DNA of 64,000 nt from Phenylobacterium conjunctum (GCF_042679085.1 NZ_JBHTLQ010000013.1:1-64000), one strand, 5' to 3'; shown: positions 41,861-50,904, counted from the first letter of the stretch. Notes: generated by a model from the sequence alone, not told the origin. Translations and numbers: made by a program.

Positions 41861-42394
41861 ATGTCGCGGATCGGAAAAAAGGCGGTCGCCGTCCCCACTG
41901 GGGTGACGGTCACCATCTCCGGCCAGACGGTGTCGGTAAAGGGGCCCAAGGGCCAGCTTTCCTGGACCGTGGCCGAAGAGATCGAGGTCAAGCAGGAGGG
42001 CGCTGAGCTCGTCCTGTCCAAGCGGGTCGACAGCACGCGCGCCCAGGCCATGTGGGGCCTGTCGCGTACGCTGGTGAACAACATGGTCGTGGGCGTGACC
42101 CAGGGCTATGAAGAGACCCTCGAACTGGTCGGCGTGGGTTACCGCGCTGCGATGAAGGGCTCTGCGCTCTCCATGCAGCTTGGTTTCAGCCACGAAGTCG
42201 ATGTCCCTCCGCCGGAGGGGATCAGCTTCGCGGTGCCGAAGCAGACCGAAATCAAGATCAGCGGCATCGACAAGCAGGCCGTCGGCGAAATCGCCGCCCG
42301 CATCCGTCGTATCCGTCCGCCGGAACCCTATAAGGGCAAGGGCGTGCGTTACGCGGGCGAAAAGGTCCGCCGCAAGGAAGGCAAGAAGAAGTAA
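41861..42394 (+). CDS. rplF: 50S ribosomal protein L6
   Basis: A 177-aa protein near the sarcin-ricin loop. SRIGKKAVAVPTGVTVTISG at the start and the C-terminal signature PEPYKGKGVRYAGEKVRRKEGKKK are present. Followed after 3 nt by rplR. Confidence 0.98.
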   Translation: MSRIGKKAVAVPTGVTVTISGQTVSVKGPKGQLSWTVAEEIEVKQEGAELVLSKRVDSTRAQAMWGLSRTLVNNMVVGVTQGYEETLELVGVGYRAAMKGSALSMQLGFSHEVDVPPPEGISFAVPKQTEIKISGIDKQAVGEIAARIRRIRPPEPYKGKGVRYAGEKVRRKEGKKK

Positions 42395-42397
42395 GCC

Positions 42398-42751
42398 ATG
42401 GCTCTTTCTCCTCGTCAGACGGCCAAGCGCCGCGCCGAGCGCACTCGGATCCGCCTTCGCAAGCTGGCCAATGGCCGCCCGCGTCTGTCGGTCTTCCGTT
42501 CGGACAAGAACATCTACGCCCAAGTCATTGATGACGCGAACGGCGTGACCCTGGCTGCGGCCTCGTCCCTCGAGGGCGACAAGCAGAAGGGTTCGGACAA
42601 GGAAGCCGCCGCTCGCGTCGGCGCTCTTGTCGCCCAGCGCGCCATCGAAAAGGGCGTCAAGGACGTCGTCTTCGATCGTGGCGGTTACATCTATCACGGC
42701 CGGGTCAAGGCCCTGGCTGACGCCGCGCGCGAAGCCGGCCTGAACTTCTAG
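42398..42751 (+). CDS. rplR: 50S ribosomal protein L18
   Basis: A 117-aa 5S rRNA-binding protein. RLSVFRSDKNIYAQVIDDANG and the C-terminal FDRGGYIYHGRVKALADAARE match the family. rpsE starts 10 nt later. Confidence 0.98.
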   Translation: MALSPRQTAKRRAERTRIRLRKLANGRPRLSVFRSDKNIYAQVIDDANGVTLAAASSLEGDKQKGSDKEAAARVGALVAQRAIEKGVKDVVFDRGGYIYHGRVKALADAAREAGLNF

Positions 42752-42761
42752 GGGTAAGCTG

Positions 42762-43361
42762 ATGGCTCGTGGAAACGAACAACGCGGCGAAGGCGGTCAA
42801 CGCCGGGGCCGTGACCGTGGCGCCCCGCAGGAAGAGCGGGTCGACAGCGACATCGTCGAAAAGCTGGTGCACATCAACCGCGTCGCCGCCACCGTGAAGG
42901 GTGGCCGCCGCTTCTCGTTCGCCGCCCTGATGGTGGTGGGCGACCAGAAGGGCCGCGTGGGCTTTGGTCATGGCAAGGCGCGTGAAGTGCCGGAAGCCAT
43001 CCGCAAGGCGACCGAAGAAGCCAAGAAGTCGATGATCCGCGTTCCCCTGCGCGAAAGCCGCACCCTGCACCACGACGGCAACGGCCGTTGGGGCGCTGGT
43101 AAGGTGATGGTCCGCGCGGCGCCTCCCGGCACCGGCGTCATCGCCGGCGGTCCGATGCGCGCGGTGCTCGAAACCCTCGGCGTGCAGGACGTGGTCGGCA
43201 AGTCGATGGGCTCGTCGAACCCCTACAACATGGTGCGCGCGACGTTCCAGGCGCTGAAGGCTCAGTCTTCTCCCCGCCAGGTCGCCAACAAGCGCGGCAA
43301 GAAGGTCGCTGACGTGCTGGGCCGCAAGGCCGACGGCGCGACCCCGGCTGACGGAGAATAA
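42762..43361 (+). CDS. rpsE: 30S ribosomal protein S5
   Basis: A 199-aa fidelity protein. The double-stranded-RNA-binding fold with VKGGRRFSFAALMVVGDQKG and VGFGHGKAREVPEAIRKATEEA is intact. The start has an extra Gly/Arg-rich segment (about 1-25) and there is a short C-terminal extension; both occur in alphaproteobacteria. The loop linked to spectinomycin resistance looks normal. Confidence 0.97.
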   Translation: MARGNEQRGEGGQRRGRDRGAPQEERVDSDIVEKLVHINRVAATVKGGRRFSFAALMVVGDQKGRVGFGHGKAREVPEAIRKATEEAKKSMIRVPLRESRTLHHDGNGRWGAGKVMVRAAPPGTGVIAGGPMRAVLETLGVQDVVGKSMGSSNPYNMVRATFQALKAQSSPRQVANKRGKKVADVLGRKADGATPADGE

Positions 43362-43364
43362 GAG

Positions 43365-43544
43365 ATGGCCAAGGTCACCGTTCGTCAGACGGCGAGCCCG
43401 ATCCGCCGCACGAAGGACCAGCGCGCCACCCTGGCGGGCCTGGGCCTGAACAAGATCGGCCGCACGTCCGTGCTGGAGGACACCCCCTCCGTGCGCGGCA
43501 TGATCGCCAAGGTCCACCACCTGGTGGAAGTGGTCGAGGGCTAA
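43365..43544 (+). CDS. rpmD: 50S ribosomal protein L30
   Basis: A 59-aa protein between rpsE and rplO, where L30 is expected. It begins MAKVTVRQTASPIRRTKDQ, has the conserved TLAGLGLNKIGRTSVLEDTP and ends MIAKVHHLVEVVEG. The ATG is 3 nt after the rpsE stop. Confidence 0.96.
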   Translation: MAKVTVRQTASPIRRTKDQRATLAGLGLNKIGRTSVLEDTPSVRGMIAKVHHLVEVVEG

Positions 43545-43564
43545 GCCCTAAGCTATAGACGCGC

Positions 43565-43593
43565 AGCCCGGATCCGGTTCCCGGTTCCGGGCT
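43565..43593 (+). other. Hairpin between rpmD and rplO
   Basis: AGCCCGGA and TCCGGGCT can pair around a 13-nt loop in the 118-nt gap between rpmD and rplO, the longest gap inside the spc unit. The downstream bases are TCGCTATTTG, so it could act as a partial attenuator. Confidence 0.4.
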
Positions 43594-43662
43594 TCGCTAT
43601 TTGTACATCAGCCGAGTCGGGACCATCGGTTCCGGCGACAGATCTCCAAGGAGAGGCGTCAC

Positions 43663-44175
43663 ATGACCAAGCTCAACGAAATCGCTCCCCGCGAAGGCTC
43701 CACCAAGGGCCGCATGCGCGTCGGCCGTGGCCCGGGTTCGGGCAAGGGCAAGACCTCCGGCCGCGGTGTGAAGGGCCAGAAGTCCCGTACCGGCGTCGCC
43801 ATCGCGGGTTTCGAAGGCGGCCAGATGCCGCTGCACATGCGCATGCCCAAGCGCGGCTTCAACAACCCCTTCGCCCTGGAGTTCGCGGAAGTGAACCTGT
43901 GGCGCCTGGAGCAGGCCATTGCGGCCGGCAAGCTCGACGCCAAGAAGGCCATCGACGCTGACGCCCTGCTGGCCGCCGGCGTGATCCGCCGCAAGAAGGA
44001 CGGCGTGAAGCTGCTGGCCAAGGGCGAGCTGAAGTCGAAGATCAACATCACCGTCTACGCGGCCACCGGCGCGGCCAAGGCCGCCGTCGAGAAGGCCGGC
44101 GGCAGCGTCACCACCACCGCCCCGGTGGAAAGCGACGCGCCCAAGGGCAAGCTGCAAAAGAAGGTCAAGGCCTAA
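43663..44175 (+). CDS. rplO: 50S ribosomal protein L15
   Basis: A 170-aa late-assembly protein. The Gly-rich basic N-terminus (GRGPGSGKGKTSGRGVKGQKSR) and the FEGGQMPLHMRMPKRGF motif are present. A terminator follows, so secY may be read from its own promoter as well as by read-through. Confidence 0.97.
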   Translation: MTKLNEIAPREGSTKGRMRVGRGPGSGKGKTSGRGVKGQKSRTGVAIAGFEGGQMPLHMRMPKRGFNNPFALEFAEVNLWRLEQAIAAGKLDAKKAIDADALLAAGVIRRKKDGVKLLAKGELKSKINITVYAATGAAKAAVEKAGGSVTTTAPVESDAPKGKLQKKVKA

Positions 44176-44189
44176 GCGCCTGACTTGAG

Positions 44190-44214
44190 GGCCCCGCCTG
44201 TGGCGGGGCCTTTT
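44190..44214 (+). terminator. Terminator-like hairpin between rplO and secY
   Basis: GGCCCCGCC and GGCGGGGCC form a 9-bp stem with loop TGT, followed by TTTTCG. It lies inside what is normally one operon. Confidence 0.8.
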
Positions 44215-44319
44215 CGCATCCACGCCCGTCCACCTTCCTTAAAGAAGGGCGGGGCAGGGCGGATGACAGGGCGTAACGGACGCCCTATGTACGATCCGTC
44301 TTAAAGCTCGGGGACTTGC

Positions 44320-45669
44320 ATGGCTTCGGCCGCAGAACAGCTCGCCGCAAATATGAACTTCGGCGCCTTTCAGAAGGCGACGGAGCTGCACAAGCGCATC
44401 TGGTTCACGCTGCTGGCGTTGATCGTCTATCGGCTCGGGACCTACATCCCGATCCCGGGGATCGACCTGGAAGCCTTCCGGCGGACCTTCGAGAGCCAGT
44501 CCGGCGGCCTCCTGGGCATGTTCAACATGTTCTCCGGCGGCGCCGTCCAGCGGATGGCGATCTTCGCCCTGAACGTCGGCCCCTACATCTCGGCCTCGAT
44601 CATTGTCCAGCTGCTCGGCACGGTCTATCCGCCGTGGGAGAAGATGCGCAAGGAAGGCGGGGAGGCGGGTCGCAAGACCCTCAACCAGTACACCCGCTAC
44701 CTGACGGTCGTCCTGGCCGTGCTGCAGGCGTTCGCGATCGCCGCGGGCCTGCAGTCGAGCCCGGGCCTGGTGATCAACCCCGGGCCGTTCTTCCTGGCCT
44801 CCACCGTCATCACCCTGACCGGCGGCACCATGTTCCTGATGTGGCTGGGCGAGCAGATCACCAGCCGCGGCGTCGGCAACGGCGTGTCCCTGCTGATCTT
44901 CGCCGGCATCGTCGCCAACCTGCCGACGGGTGTGTGGCAGCTCCTGACGGTCATGCGGACCGGCCAGATGTCGACCTTCGGCGGCCTTGCGATCCTGGTG
45001 GTGGCCGTCGCCGCCATCTTGGCCATCGTGTTCATGGAACGCTCGCAGCGCCGCCTGCTGGTTCAGTATCCCAAGCGCCAGCAGGGGAACCGCATGTTCG
45101 GCGGCGACACCTCGTTCCTGCCGCTCAAGGTGAACACCTCGGGCGTGATCCCGCCGATCTTCGCCTCGTCCCTGCTGCTGCTGCCGGCGACGGCGATGAG
45201 CTTCCTGGCCACGGCGGACTTGCCGGGCTGGCTGCAATGGCTGCCGGGCGCGGTGGGCCAGCTCCAGCATGGCCAGCCCCTGTTCATGGTGCTGTACGCC
45301 GCCCTGATCATCTTCTTCTGCTTCTTCTACACCTCGGTCGTCTTCAATCCGGAGGAGACCGCCGAGAACCTGCGCAAGTATGGCGGCTTCCTGCCGGGCA
45401 TCCGTCCGGGCAAGCGCACGGCGGAGTATCTCGACTTCGTGCTGACCCGCCTGACCGTGATCGGCGCCGCCTACATCACGCTCGTCTGCCTGGTGCCTGA
45501 GATCTTCATCAGCGCGTTCAAGGCGCCCTTCTATCTGGGCGGCACCTCGATCCTGATCGTGGTCAGCGTCACCATGGACACCGTCACGCAGATCCAGTCC
45601 CACCTTCTGGCCCACCAGTACGAAGGCCTCATCAAGAAGTCGAAGCTGCGCGGGGGCCGCGGGCGCTGA
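44320..45669 (+). CDS. secY: Preprotein translocase subunit SecY
   Basis: A 449-aa channel protein with ten predicted transmembrane helices. The plug region follows helix 1 (IPIPGIDLEAF), and FSGGAVQRMAIFALNVGPYISASI is the conserved helix 2 area; the cytosolic loop KRTAEYLDFVLTRLT for SecA/ribosome contact is present. Between rplO and secY is a 144-nt gap with a terminator-like hairpin and a GGGCGT/ACGCCC hairpin (44268-44284). SecE is encoded at 5655 in this window. Confidence 0.98.
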   Translation: MASAAEQLAANMNFGAFQKATELHKRIWFTLLALIVYRLGTYIPIPGIDLEAFRRTFESQSGGLLGMFNMFSGGAVQRMAIFALNVGPYISASIIVQLLGTVYPPWEKMRKEGGEAGRKTLNQYTRYLTVVLAVLQAFAIAAGLQSSPGLVINPGPFFLASTVITLTGGTMFLMWLGEQITSRGVGNGVSLLIFAGIVANLPTGVWQLLTVMRTGQMSTFGGLAILVVAVAAILAIVFMERSQRRLLVQYPKRQQGNRMFGGDTSFLPLKVNTSGVIPPIFASSLLLLPATAMSFLATADLPGWLQWLPGAVGQLQHGQPLFMVLYAALIIFFCFFYTSVVFNPEETAENLRKYGGFLPGIRPGKRTAEYLDFVLTRLTVIGAAYITLVCLVPEIFISAFKAPFYLGGTSILIVVSVTMDTVTQIQSHLLAHQYEGLIKKSKLRGGRGR

Positions 45670-45749
45670 TATTTCAAAGCGCCCAGACGCTTATTGATCG
45701 ACGCCATTTAAACCGGCCGTGGGGACGGCCGGCGGGGAGGAATAGCTAG

Positions 45750-46319
45750 ATGAATTTGATCCTGTTCGGACCGCCGGCCGCCGGTAAGGGCACCCAGGCC
45801 AAGCGCCTGGTCGAGACCCGCAAGATGGTTCAGCTGTCCACCGGCGACATGCTGCGCGCCGCGATCGCCTCGGGCTCCGAGCTCGGCAAGCGCGTCGAGG
45901 GCGTCATGCAGCGCGGTGAGCTGGTCACGGACGAGATCGTCATCGCCCTGATCGAGGAGCGTCTGCCCGAGGCCGAAGCGGCCGGCGGCGCGATCTTCGA
46001 CGGGTTCCCCCGCACGCTCGCCCAGGCGGAAGCCCTGGACAAGATGCTGGCCGGCCGCGGCGCGAAGATCGACGTGGTGCTGCGCCTGAAGGTGGACGAC
46101 GACGCGCTGCTGACCCGGGTGGCCGGCCGGTTCGCGGAGTCGGGCCGCCCTGACGACAATCCGGAGAGCTTCAAGGTGAGGCTCGCCGCGTACAACGAAC
46201 AGACCGCGCCCCTGCTGCCCTACTACCAGGGCCAGGGAAAGCTGGTTGAGCTGGACGGCATGGGGACCATCGACGCGGTGGCCACCGGAATCGATTCGGC
46301 GCTGAACAGCCTCCCGTAA
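45750..46319 (+). CDS. adk: Adenylate kinase
   Basis: A 189-aa enzyme that interconverts ATP + AMP and 2 ADP. The P-loop GPPAAGKGTQAKRL is at residues 7-20; STGDMLRAAI, FDGFPRTLAQA and the short LID (RVAGRFAESGRPDDN) follow. The LID is the short, zinc-free type. Its place after secY instead of rpmJ is normal for alphaproteobacteria. GGGGAGGAATAG precedes the ATG. Confidence 0.98.
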   Translation: MNLILFGPPAAGKGTQAKRLVETRKMVQLSTGDMLRAAIASGSELGKRVEGVMQRGELVTDEIVIALIEERLPEAEAAGGAIFDGFPRTLAQAEALDKMLAGRGAKIDVVLRLKVDDDALLTRVAGRFAESGRPDDNPESFKVRLAAYNEQTAPLLPYYQGQGKLVELDGMGTIDAVATGIDSALNSLP

Positions 46320-46622
46320 TAGGGCAGGGGGCTGTTTCGTCGTCCAACCGGGCGGCGGAGGCACTTTCAAGGATCTTTCAGCCTCGTTTGAGGCCGGGGG
46401 ATCCGGACTTGAGCGGTCGGTGTGACGAGTTTCCCGACGCGGGGCCCAAAAGGCTCCCGCAAGGGGTGAAAATTCGTTACTGCGGCCATTGACGGAAGCG
46501 TAACGATCCCTATAACGGGCCGCTTCCGCGAAACGCGCGAAGGATGCGCTGGCCTTCCCGAGAGGGACACCGGGGCCGGGGCGTTTTTCGCGCATCTCTG
46601 CGTGACCAGGAGAAGACCCGAC
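46320..46622 (+). promoter_or_regulatory. rpsM (alpha operon) upstream region
   Basis: A gene-free 303-nt gap. It holds the promoter at 46489-46516 and a leader of about 100 nt. I looked for rpmJ (L36) here and found no such frame. No clear terminator follows adk. Confidence 0.45.
46489..46516 (+). promoter_or_regulatory. Candidate promoter of the alpha operon
   Basis: TTGACG (46489-46494), 16 nt and TATAAC (46511-46516): a near-consensus promoter about 105 nt before rpsM. Confidence 0.7.
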
Positions 46623-46991
46623 GTGGCCCGTATTGCCGGCGTAAACATCCCCACGAACAAGCGCGTGGTCATCGCGCTTCAGTACATCCATGGCATCGGC
46701 CAGGCGAAAGCCCGGGAGATCGTGGATAAGGTTGGCATTGACGACGCGCGCCGCGTCAACCAGCTGACCGACGCTGAAGTGCTCCAGATCCGTGAAGCCA
46801 TCGACCGTGACTACACGGTGGAAGGCGACCTGCGCCGCGAGACCGCGGTCAACATCAAGCGCCTTATGGACCTGGCCTGCTATCGCGGCCTGCGTCACCG
46901 CAAGGGCCTGCCGGTCCGCGGTCAGCGCACCCACACGAACGCGCGCACCCGCAAGGGGCCTGCGAAGCCGATCGCCGGCAAGAAGAAGTAA
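46623..46991 (+). CDS. rpsM: 30S ribosomal protein S13
   Basis: A 122-aa 30S head protein contacting P-site tRNA and the L5 bridge. It starts with GTG at 46623 (MARIAGVNIPTNKRVVIALQ), with AGGAG about 10 nt upstream; the frame is open 7 codons further but without a site. The C-terminus GQRTHTNARTRKGPAK is typical. rpsK follows after 12 nt. Confidence 0.97.
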   Translation: MARIAGVNIPTNKRVVIALQYIHGIGQAKAREIVDKVGIDDARRVNQLTDAEVLQIREAIDRDYTVEGDLRRETAVNIKRLMDLACYRGLRHRKGLPVRGQRTHTNARTRKGPAKPIAGKKK

Positions 46992-47003
46992 GAGAGCTTA
47001 CCG

Positions 47004-47393
47004 ATGGCCAAGGAACCGGCTCGCGTCAAACGTCGCGAACGCAAGAACATCACCTCGGGCGTGGCGCACGTGAACGCCTCGTTCAACAACACCATGATCA
47101 CCATCACCGACGCCCAAGGGAACACCATCTCTTGGTCCTCCGCCGGCATGATGGGCTTCAAGGGCTCGCGCAAGTCGACCCCGTACGCCGCCCAGATGGC
47201 GGCCGAGGACGCCGGCAAGAAGGCCGCCGAGCACGGTGTGAAGACGCTGGAAGTCAACGTTTCCGGTCCGGGTTCGGGTCGTGAGTCGGCTCTGCGCGCC
47301 CTGCAGGCGGTGGGCATGACCATCACCACCATCCGGGACGTGACCCCGATTCCGCATAACGGTTGCCGTCCGCCCAAGCGTCGGCGCGTCTGA
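47004..47393 (+). CDS. rpsK: 30S ribosomal protein S11
   Basis: A 129-aa 30S platform protein. ITSGVAHVNASFNNTMITIT, SAGMMGFKGSRKSTPYAAQ and the C-terminal DVTPIPHNGCRPPKRRRV are all conserved. rpsD, which follows here in E. coli, is absent; rpoA comes directly after a 79-nt gap. Confidence 0.98.
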   Translation: MAKEPARVKRRERKNITSGVAHVNASFNNTMITITDAQGNTISWSSAGMMGFKGSRKSTPYAAQMAAEDAGKKAAEHGVKTLEVNVSGPGSGRESALRALQAVGMTITTIRDVTPIPHNGCRPPKRRRV

Positions 47394-47472
47394 GTACCGA
47401 AGTACTGCTATTTCCCGGCGCCGGACCGCGTAAGACGCGTCCGGCGATCCTGCGTTCGAGGGACATCCATCC

Positions 47473-48489
47473 GTGATCGAAAGAAACTGGAACGAGCTCA
47501 CCCGTCCCGAGAAGCCCGTGATCGAGACCGGCGTCGATGCCAGCCGCAAGGCCCGCATCATCGCCGAGCCGCTCGAACGTGGCTTTGGCGTGACGCTGGG
47601 CAACAGCCTGCGCCGTGTGCTGCTCTCGTCGCTGCAAGGCGCCGCCGTGACGGCGGTGCAGATCGACGGCGTCGTCCACGAGTTCTCGTCGCTTGAAGGC
47701 GTCCGTGAGGACGTCGTCGACATCGTGCTGAACATCAAGCAGATGGCCCTTCGGATGCATTCCGAAGGTCCGAAGCGCATGACCCTGCGCGCGACCGGCC
47801 CTGGCGCCGTGACCGCCGGTCAGATCGACGCCGGCGCCGACATCGACATTCTGAACCCCGACCACGTGCTCTGCACCCTGGATGACGGCGCCACCGTGCG
47901 CATGGAGTTCACCGTGCAGAACGGCAAGGGCTACGTCCCGGCCGAGCACAACCGTCCGGAAGACGCCCCGATCGGCCTGATCGCCGTCGACAGCCTCTTC
48001 TCCCCGGTCAAGCGCGTCGCCTATCGCGTCGAGCCCACCCGCCAGGGCCAGAGCCTCGACTACGACAAGCTGATCATGGAAGTGGAAACCAACGGCGCCG
48101 TGTCCCCCGTGGACGCCGTCGCCTATGCGGCCCGCATCCTCCAGGACCAGCTGCAGATCTTCATCACCTTCGAAGAGCCGAAGAAGAAGGTCGAGGGCGA
48201 GTCCAAGCCGGAACTGCCGTTCAACCCGGCGCTGCTGAAGAAGGTCGACGAGCTCGAGCTCTCGGTCCGTTCGGCGAACTGCCTGAAGAACGACAACATC
48301 GTCTACATCGGCGACCTGATCCAGAAGACCGAGGCGGAAATGCTCCGCACTCCGAACTTCGGCCGCAAGTCGCTGAACGAGATCAAGGAAGTGCTCGCGG
48401 GCATGAACCTGCATCTCGGCATGGACGTGCCGAATTGGCCGCCGGAAAACATCGAGGAACTGGCCAAGAAGTTCGAAGACCAGATGTAA
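47473..48489 (+). CDS. rpoA: DNA-directed RNA polymerase subunit alpha
   Basis: A 338-aa assembly-platform subunit. The N-terminal domain (RGFGVTLGNSLRRVLLSSL-type: ERGFGVTLGNSLRRVLL) and the C-terminal domain with the helix-hairpin-helix (VRSANCLKNDNIVYIGDLIQKTEAEML, then NFGRKSLNEIKE) are intact. GTG start at 47473 with a weak GAGG upstream. Located between rpsK and rplQ as usual. Confidence 0.98.
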   Translation: MIERNWNELTRPEKPVIETGVDASRKARIIAEPLERGFGVTLGNSLRRVLLSSLQGAAVTAVQIDGVVHEFSSLEGVREDVVDIVLNIKQMALRMHSEGPKRMTLRATGPGAVTAGQIDAGADIDILNPDHVLCTLDDGATVRMEFTVQNGKGYVPAEHNRPEDAPIGLIAVDSLFSPVKRVAYRVEPTRQGQSLDYDKLIMEVETNGAVSPVDAVAYAARILQDQLQIFITFEEPKKKVEGESKPELPFNPALLKKVDELELSVRSANCLKNDNIVYIGDLIQKTEAEMLRTPNFGRKSLNEIKEVLAGMNLHLGMDVPNWPPENIEELAKKFEDQM

Positions 48490-48668
48490 TCTGGTTTAGC
48501 GCCAGCCCCAGGGCCGCTTTCGGGCGGTCCGGGCCCGTCGAAGCCGCACCAGCGGTGGAGGGCTCCGGCGCATCGTGTTGACCCAGGCGGGGAGCAGGCT
48601 GGGATTGATCAGGAAGAGGGCGTCCGAAGGGCGCTTCCAACGGGTCCGAGCGGCCCAGGAGTTTTGAA

Positions 48669-49085
48669 ATGCGTCACGGTAAAGCCCACCGCAAGCTTGG
48701 TCGTACGACCGCCCACCGCACCGCCATGTTCGCCAACATGGCCGCGAGCCTGATCAAGCACGAGCAGATCGTCACCACCCTGCCGAAGGCCAAGGAACTG
48801 CGTCCCGTGGTCGAGAAGCTGATCACCCTGGCCAAGCGCGGCGATCTGCACGCCCGCCGTCAGGCCATCAGCCAGGTCCGCGACGTCGAACAGGTCGGCA
48901 AGCTCTTCGCCGTCCTCGGTCCGCGCTACAAGGGCCGCAACGGTGGCTACACCCGCGTCCTGAAGGCCGGCTTCCGCTATGGCGACAACGCCCCGGTCGC
49001 CGTGATCGAGTTCGTGGATCGCGATCCGGCTGAAAAGGGCAAGGACTCCGGTCCGGTCCAGGTCTCGGCCTTCGCCGACGAATAA
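48669..49085 (+). CDS. rplQ: 50S ribosomal protein L17
   Basis: A 138-aa tunnel-exit protein; the last gene of the ribosomal cluster. MRHGKAHRKLGRTTAHRTAMFANMA is diagnostic. A C-terminal extension (PAEKGKDSGPVQVSAF) exceeds the E. coli form slightly. A 179-nt gap separates it from rpoA, which is long for this pair, and a strong terminator follows. Confidence 0.97.
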   Translation: MRHGKAHRKLGRTTAHRTAMFANMAASLIKHEQIVTTLPKAKELRPVVEKLITLAKRGDLHARRQAISQVRDVEQVGKLFAVLGPRYKGRNGGYTRVLKAGFRYGDNAPVAVIEFVDRDPAEKGKDSGPVQVSAFADE

Positions 49086-49108
49086 GCCGACAGGCTCGAA
49101 GCGTTCAA

Positions 49109-49137
49109 AGGCCCCGGATGACCTCCGGGGCCTTTTT
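49109..49137 (+). terminator. Intrinsic terminator after rplQ
   Basis: AGGCCCCGGA and TCCGGGGCCT form a 10-bp stem around TGACC, followed by TTTT. It closes the ribosomal super-operon. Confidence 0.93.
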
Positions 49138-49176
49138 CGTATCCGGACCGTCACCGCGCTGGGCTAGGCTCGGCGC

Positions 49177-50388
49177 ATGCGCAACCTGCTCACTGCGGTC
49201 CTTAGCCTCCTGTTGTTCAGCGTCGCCGGCCTGGCCTGGGCGGGCGAGCGGCCTGTCACGATCCTGATCGGCGTCGACGGCTTCCGCGCTGACTATCTGA
49301 ACCCCGAGGATGCGCCGAACCTCAGCGCGCTGGCGGCGCGTGGCGCGCGGGCGCAAGGGATGCGGCCCTCGTTTCCATCCCTGACCTTCCCCAACCACTA
49401 CACCCTGGTCACCGGGCTTAGGCCCGACCATCACGGGGTGGTCGACAATGTGATGGAGGACGCCGATCGCCCGGGGCAGACCTTCACCATGGGCGCCAAG
49501 GCGATCTCAGGTGATCCCTTCTGGTGGGATGGCGGCGAGCCCCTGTGGGTGACGGCGGAACGCGCCGGCGTGCGCACCGCCACCATGTTCTGGCCGGGCT
49601 CGGACCTGCCGATCCGGGGCGTTCGTCCTTCGGCCTGGCGCCCCTACGACAAGAACGTGCTGGCTTCGGCGCGGGTGGACCAGGTGCTGGCCTGGCTCGC
49701 CGCGCCCGAACCGCCGACCTTTCTCACGCTCTATTTCGACGACGTGGACACCGTCGGTCACTATTTCGGGCCGGACAGTTCTGAGCGTCGCGTCGCGACC
49801 CGCCGGATCGACACCCAGATCGGCCGCCTGGATGCGGAGCTGCGGGGACGCGGCGTTGATGCGAACCTCGTCGTCGTCGCCGACCACGGCATGGCCGGCG
49901 TCTCCCGTGACCGCATCGTCTACCTGGATGATCTGGTCCCGGCCGAGGCGATCCGCGTGGTGACGTTCGGGGCGGGGGCGGGGCTCTATCCCGAGCCCGG
50001 CCGCAAACGGCAGGTGGAGGCCGCTCTGCTGGGCCGCCATGACCATATGACCTGCTGGCGAAAGTCCGGCCTGCCCAAGCGAATGCGCTTCGGCGCCCAT
50101 CCCCGGATCCCGGCCATCGTCTGCCTGGCCGACACCGGCTGGATGCTCTCGACCCACGCCCGCAACGCCCGTTGGCCCATGACCAATCGGGGGGCACACG
50201 GCTTTGATCCCTATGACCCGGCCATGGCCGCGGTCTTCGTCGCCGCGGGCCCAGCCTTCAAGCCGGGCGTCGTCCTGCCGGTCTTCGACAATGTGGACGT
50301 CTATCCGCTGCTGGCCAGGCTGATTGGCGTGACGCCGCAGCCGAACGACGGAACCCTCGGGCCGCTGGTCCCTGCGCTCGCGCCTTGA
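49177..50388 (+). CDS. Ectonucleotide pyrophosphatase/phosphodiesterase-family protein
   Basis: A 403-aa exported enzyme of the alkaline-phosphatase superfamily (NPP type) that cleaves nucleotide or other phosphodiester/pyrophosphate bonds with two zinc ions. Residues 1-22 are a signal peptide. Metal and nucleophile positions are visible: Asp34 (GVDGFR), Thr70 (PSLTFPNHYTLVTG), FDDVDTVGHYFG, VVADHGM and the late His in NRGAHGFDP. There is no clear Shine-Dalgarno, but GCTAGGCT ends 6 nt before the ATG, so the message might be leaderless. The substrate is not known. Confidence 0.92.
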   Translation: MRNLLTAVLSLLLFSVAGLAWAGERPVTILIGVDGFRADYLNPEDAPNLSALAARGARAQGMRPSFPSLTFPNHYTLVTGLRPDHHGVVDNVMEDADRPGQTFTMGAKAISGDPFWWDGGEPLWVTAERAGVRTATMFWPGSDLPIRGVRPSAWRPYDKNVLASARVDQVLAWLAAPEPPTFLTLYFDDVDTVGHYFGPDSSERRVATRRIDTQIGRLDAELRGRGVDANLVVVADHGMAGVSRDRIVYLDDLVPAEAIRVVTFGAGAGLYPEPGRKRQVEAALLGRHDHMTCWRKSGLPKRMRFGAHPRIPAIVCLADTGWMLSTHARNARWPMTNRGAHGFDPYDPAMAAVFVAAGPAFKPGVVLPVFDNVDVYPLLARLIGVTPQPNDGTLGPLVPALAP

Positions 50389-50416
50389 CATAATTATCAG
50401 AAGGCGAAAATATTAT
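50385..50416 (+). promoter_or_regulatory. AT-rich promoter candidate for the VOC-ArsR operon
   Basis: A perfect -35 TTGACA (50385-50390) overlaps the stop of the phosphodiesterase gene. An AT-rich run follows, with AAATAT at 17 nt or TATTAT at 20 nt as -10. This AT-rich stretch (50385-50430) stands out in a GC-rich window. Confidence 0.5.
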
Positions 50417-50445
50417 ATGCAATGAAAACTAATGGAGCCCTCCTG

Positions 50446-50895
50446 ATGGGCCGTCCGACGATCACACCTGGGCTCTGGTATCAGGACCCTCGCGCGGCCA
50501 TCGCCTGGCTGGAAAAGGCCTTCGGCTTCGAAACCCTGCTGGTGGTCGACGACGGCCAGGGCGGCATGATGCATTCAGAGCTGAAGCTGGAGGGCGGGCT
50601 GATCATGGTCATGGGCCCGCCCCGCGCGCCCAGCTTCAGCCCCGTCGCGTTCGGTGGCCGCGCCAGCCAGTCGATCCACGTCCAGCTGACCACCGACCTG
50701 GATGCGCACTGCGCCCGGGCCCGCGCTGCAGGGGCCCGCATCGGCCGCGAGCCGGAGACCCAGGCCTATGGGGACCGGGTCTACACCTGCCTCGACCTTG
50801 AAGATCATCCCTGGTCCTTCGGCCAGACCCTGACCCAACTGACCGTGGACGAGATGGCCGCCGCCACCGGCCACGCCATCACCACCAGCCTCTAG
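50446..50895 (+). CDS. VOC/glyoxalase-fold protein (PhnB-like), first copy
   Basis: A 149-aa vicinal-oxygen-chelate fold protein with two beta-alpha-beta-beta-beta modules. The segment PRAAIAWLEKAFGFETLLVV is the usual first helix and strand of the PhnB/glyoxalase-like group. The ATG at 50446 has GGAG 8 nt upstream; an ATG 8 codons earlier has none. It is about half identical by eye to the next gene. The reaction is unknown; members range from glyoxalases to drug-binding proteins. First gene of a four-gene set with an ArsR regulator. Confidence 0.85.
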   Translation: MGRPTITPGLWYQDPRAAIAWLEKAFGFETLLVVDDGQGGMMHSELKLEGGLIMVMGPPRAPSFSPVAFGGRASQSIHVQLTTDLDAHCARARAAGARIGREPETQAYGDRVYTCLDLEDHPWSFGQTLTQLTVDEMAAATGHAITTSL

Positions 50896-50904
50896 GACCC
50901 CGCC

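Noticed and set aside
46320..46622. rpmJ (L36) gene between adk and rpsM
   Set aside because: No short Cys/His-rich basic frame was found; in alphaproteobacteria rpmJ usually lies elsewhere.
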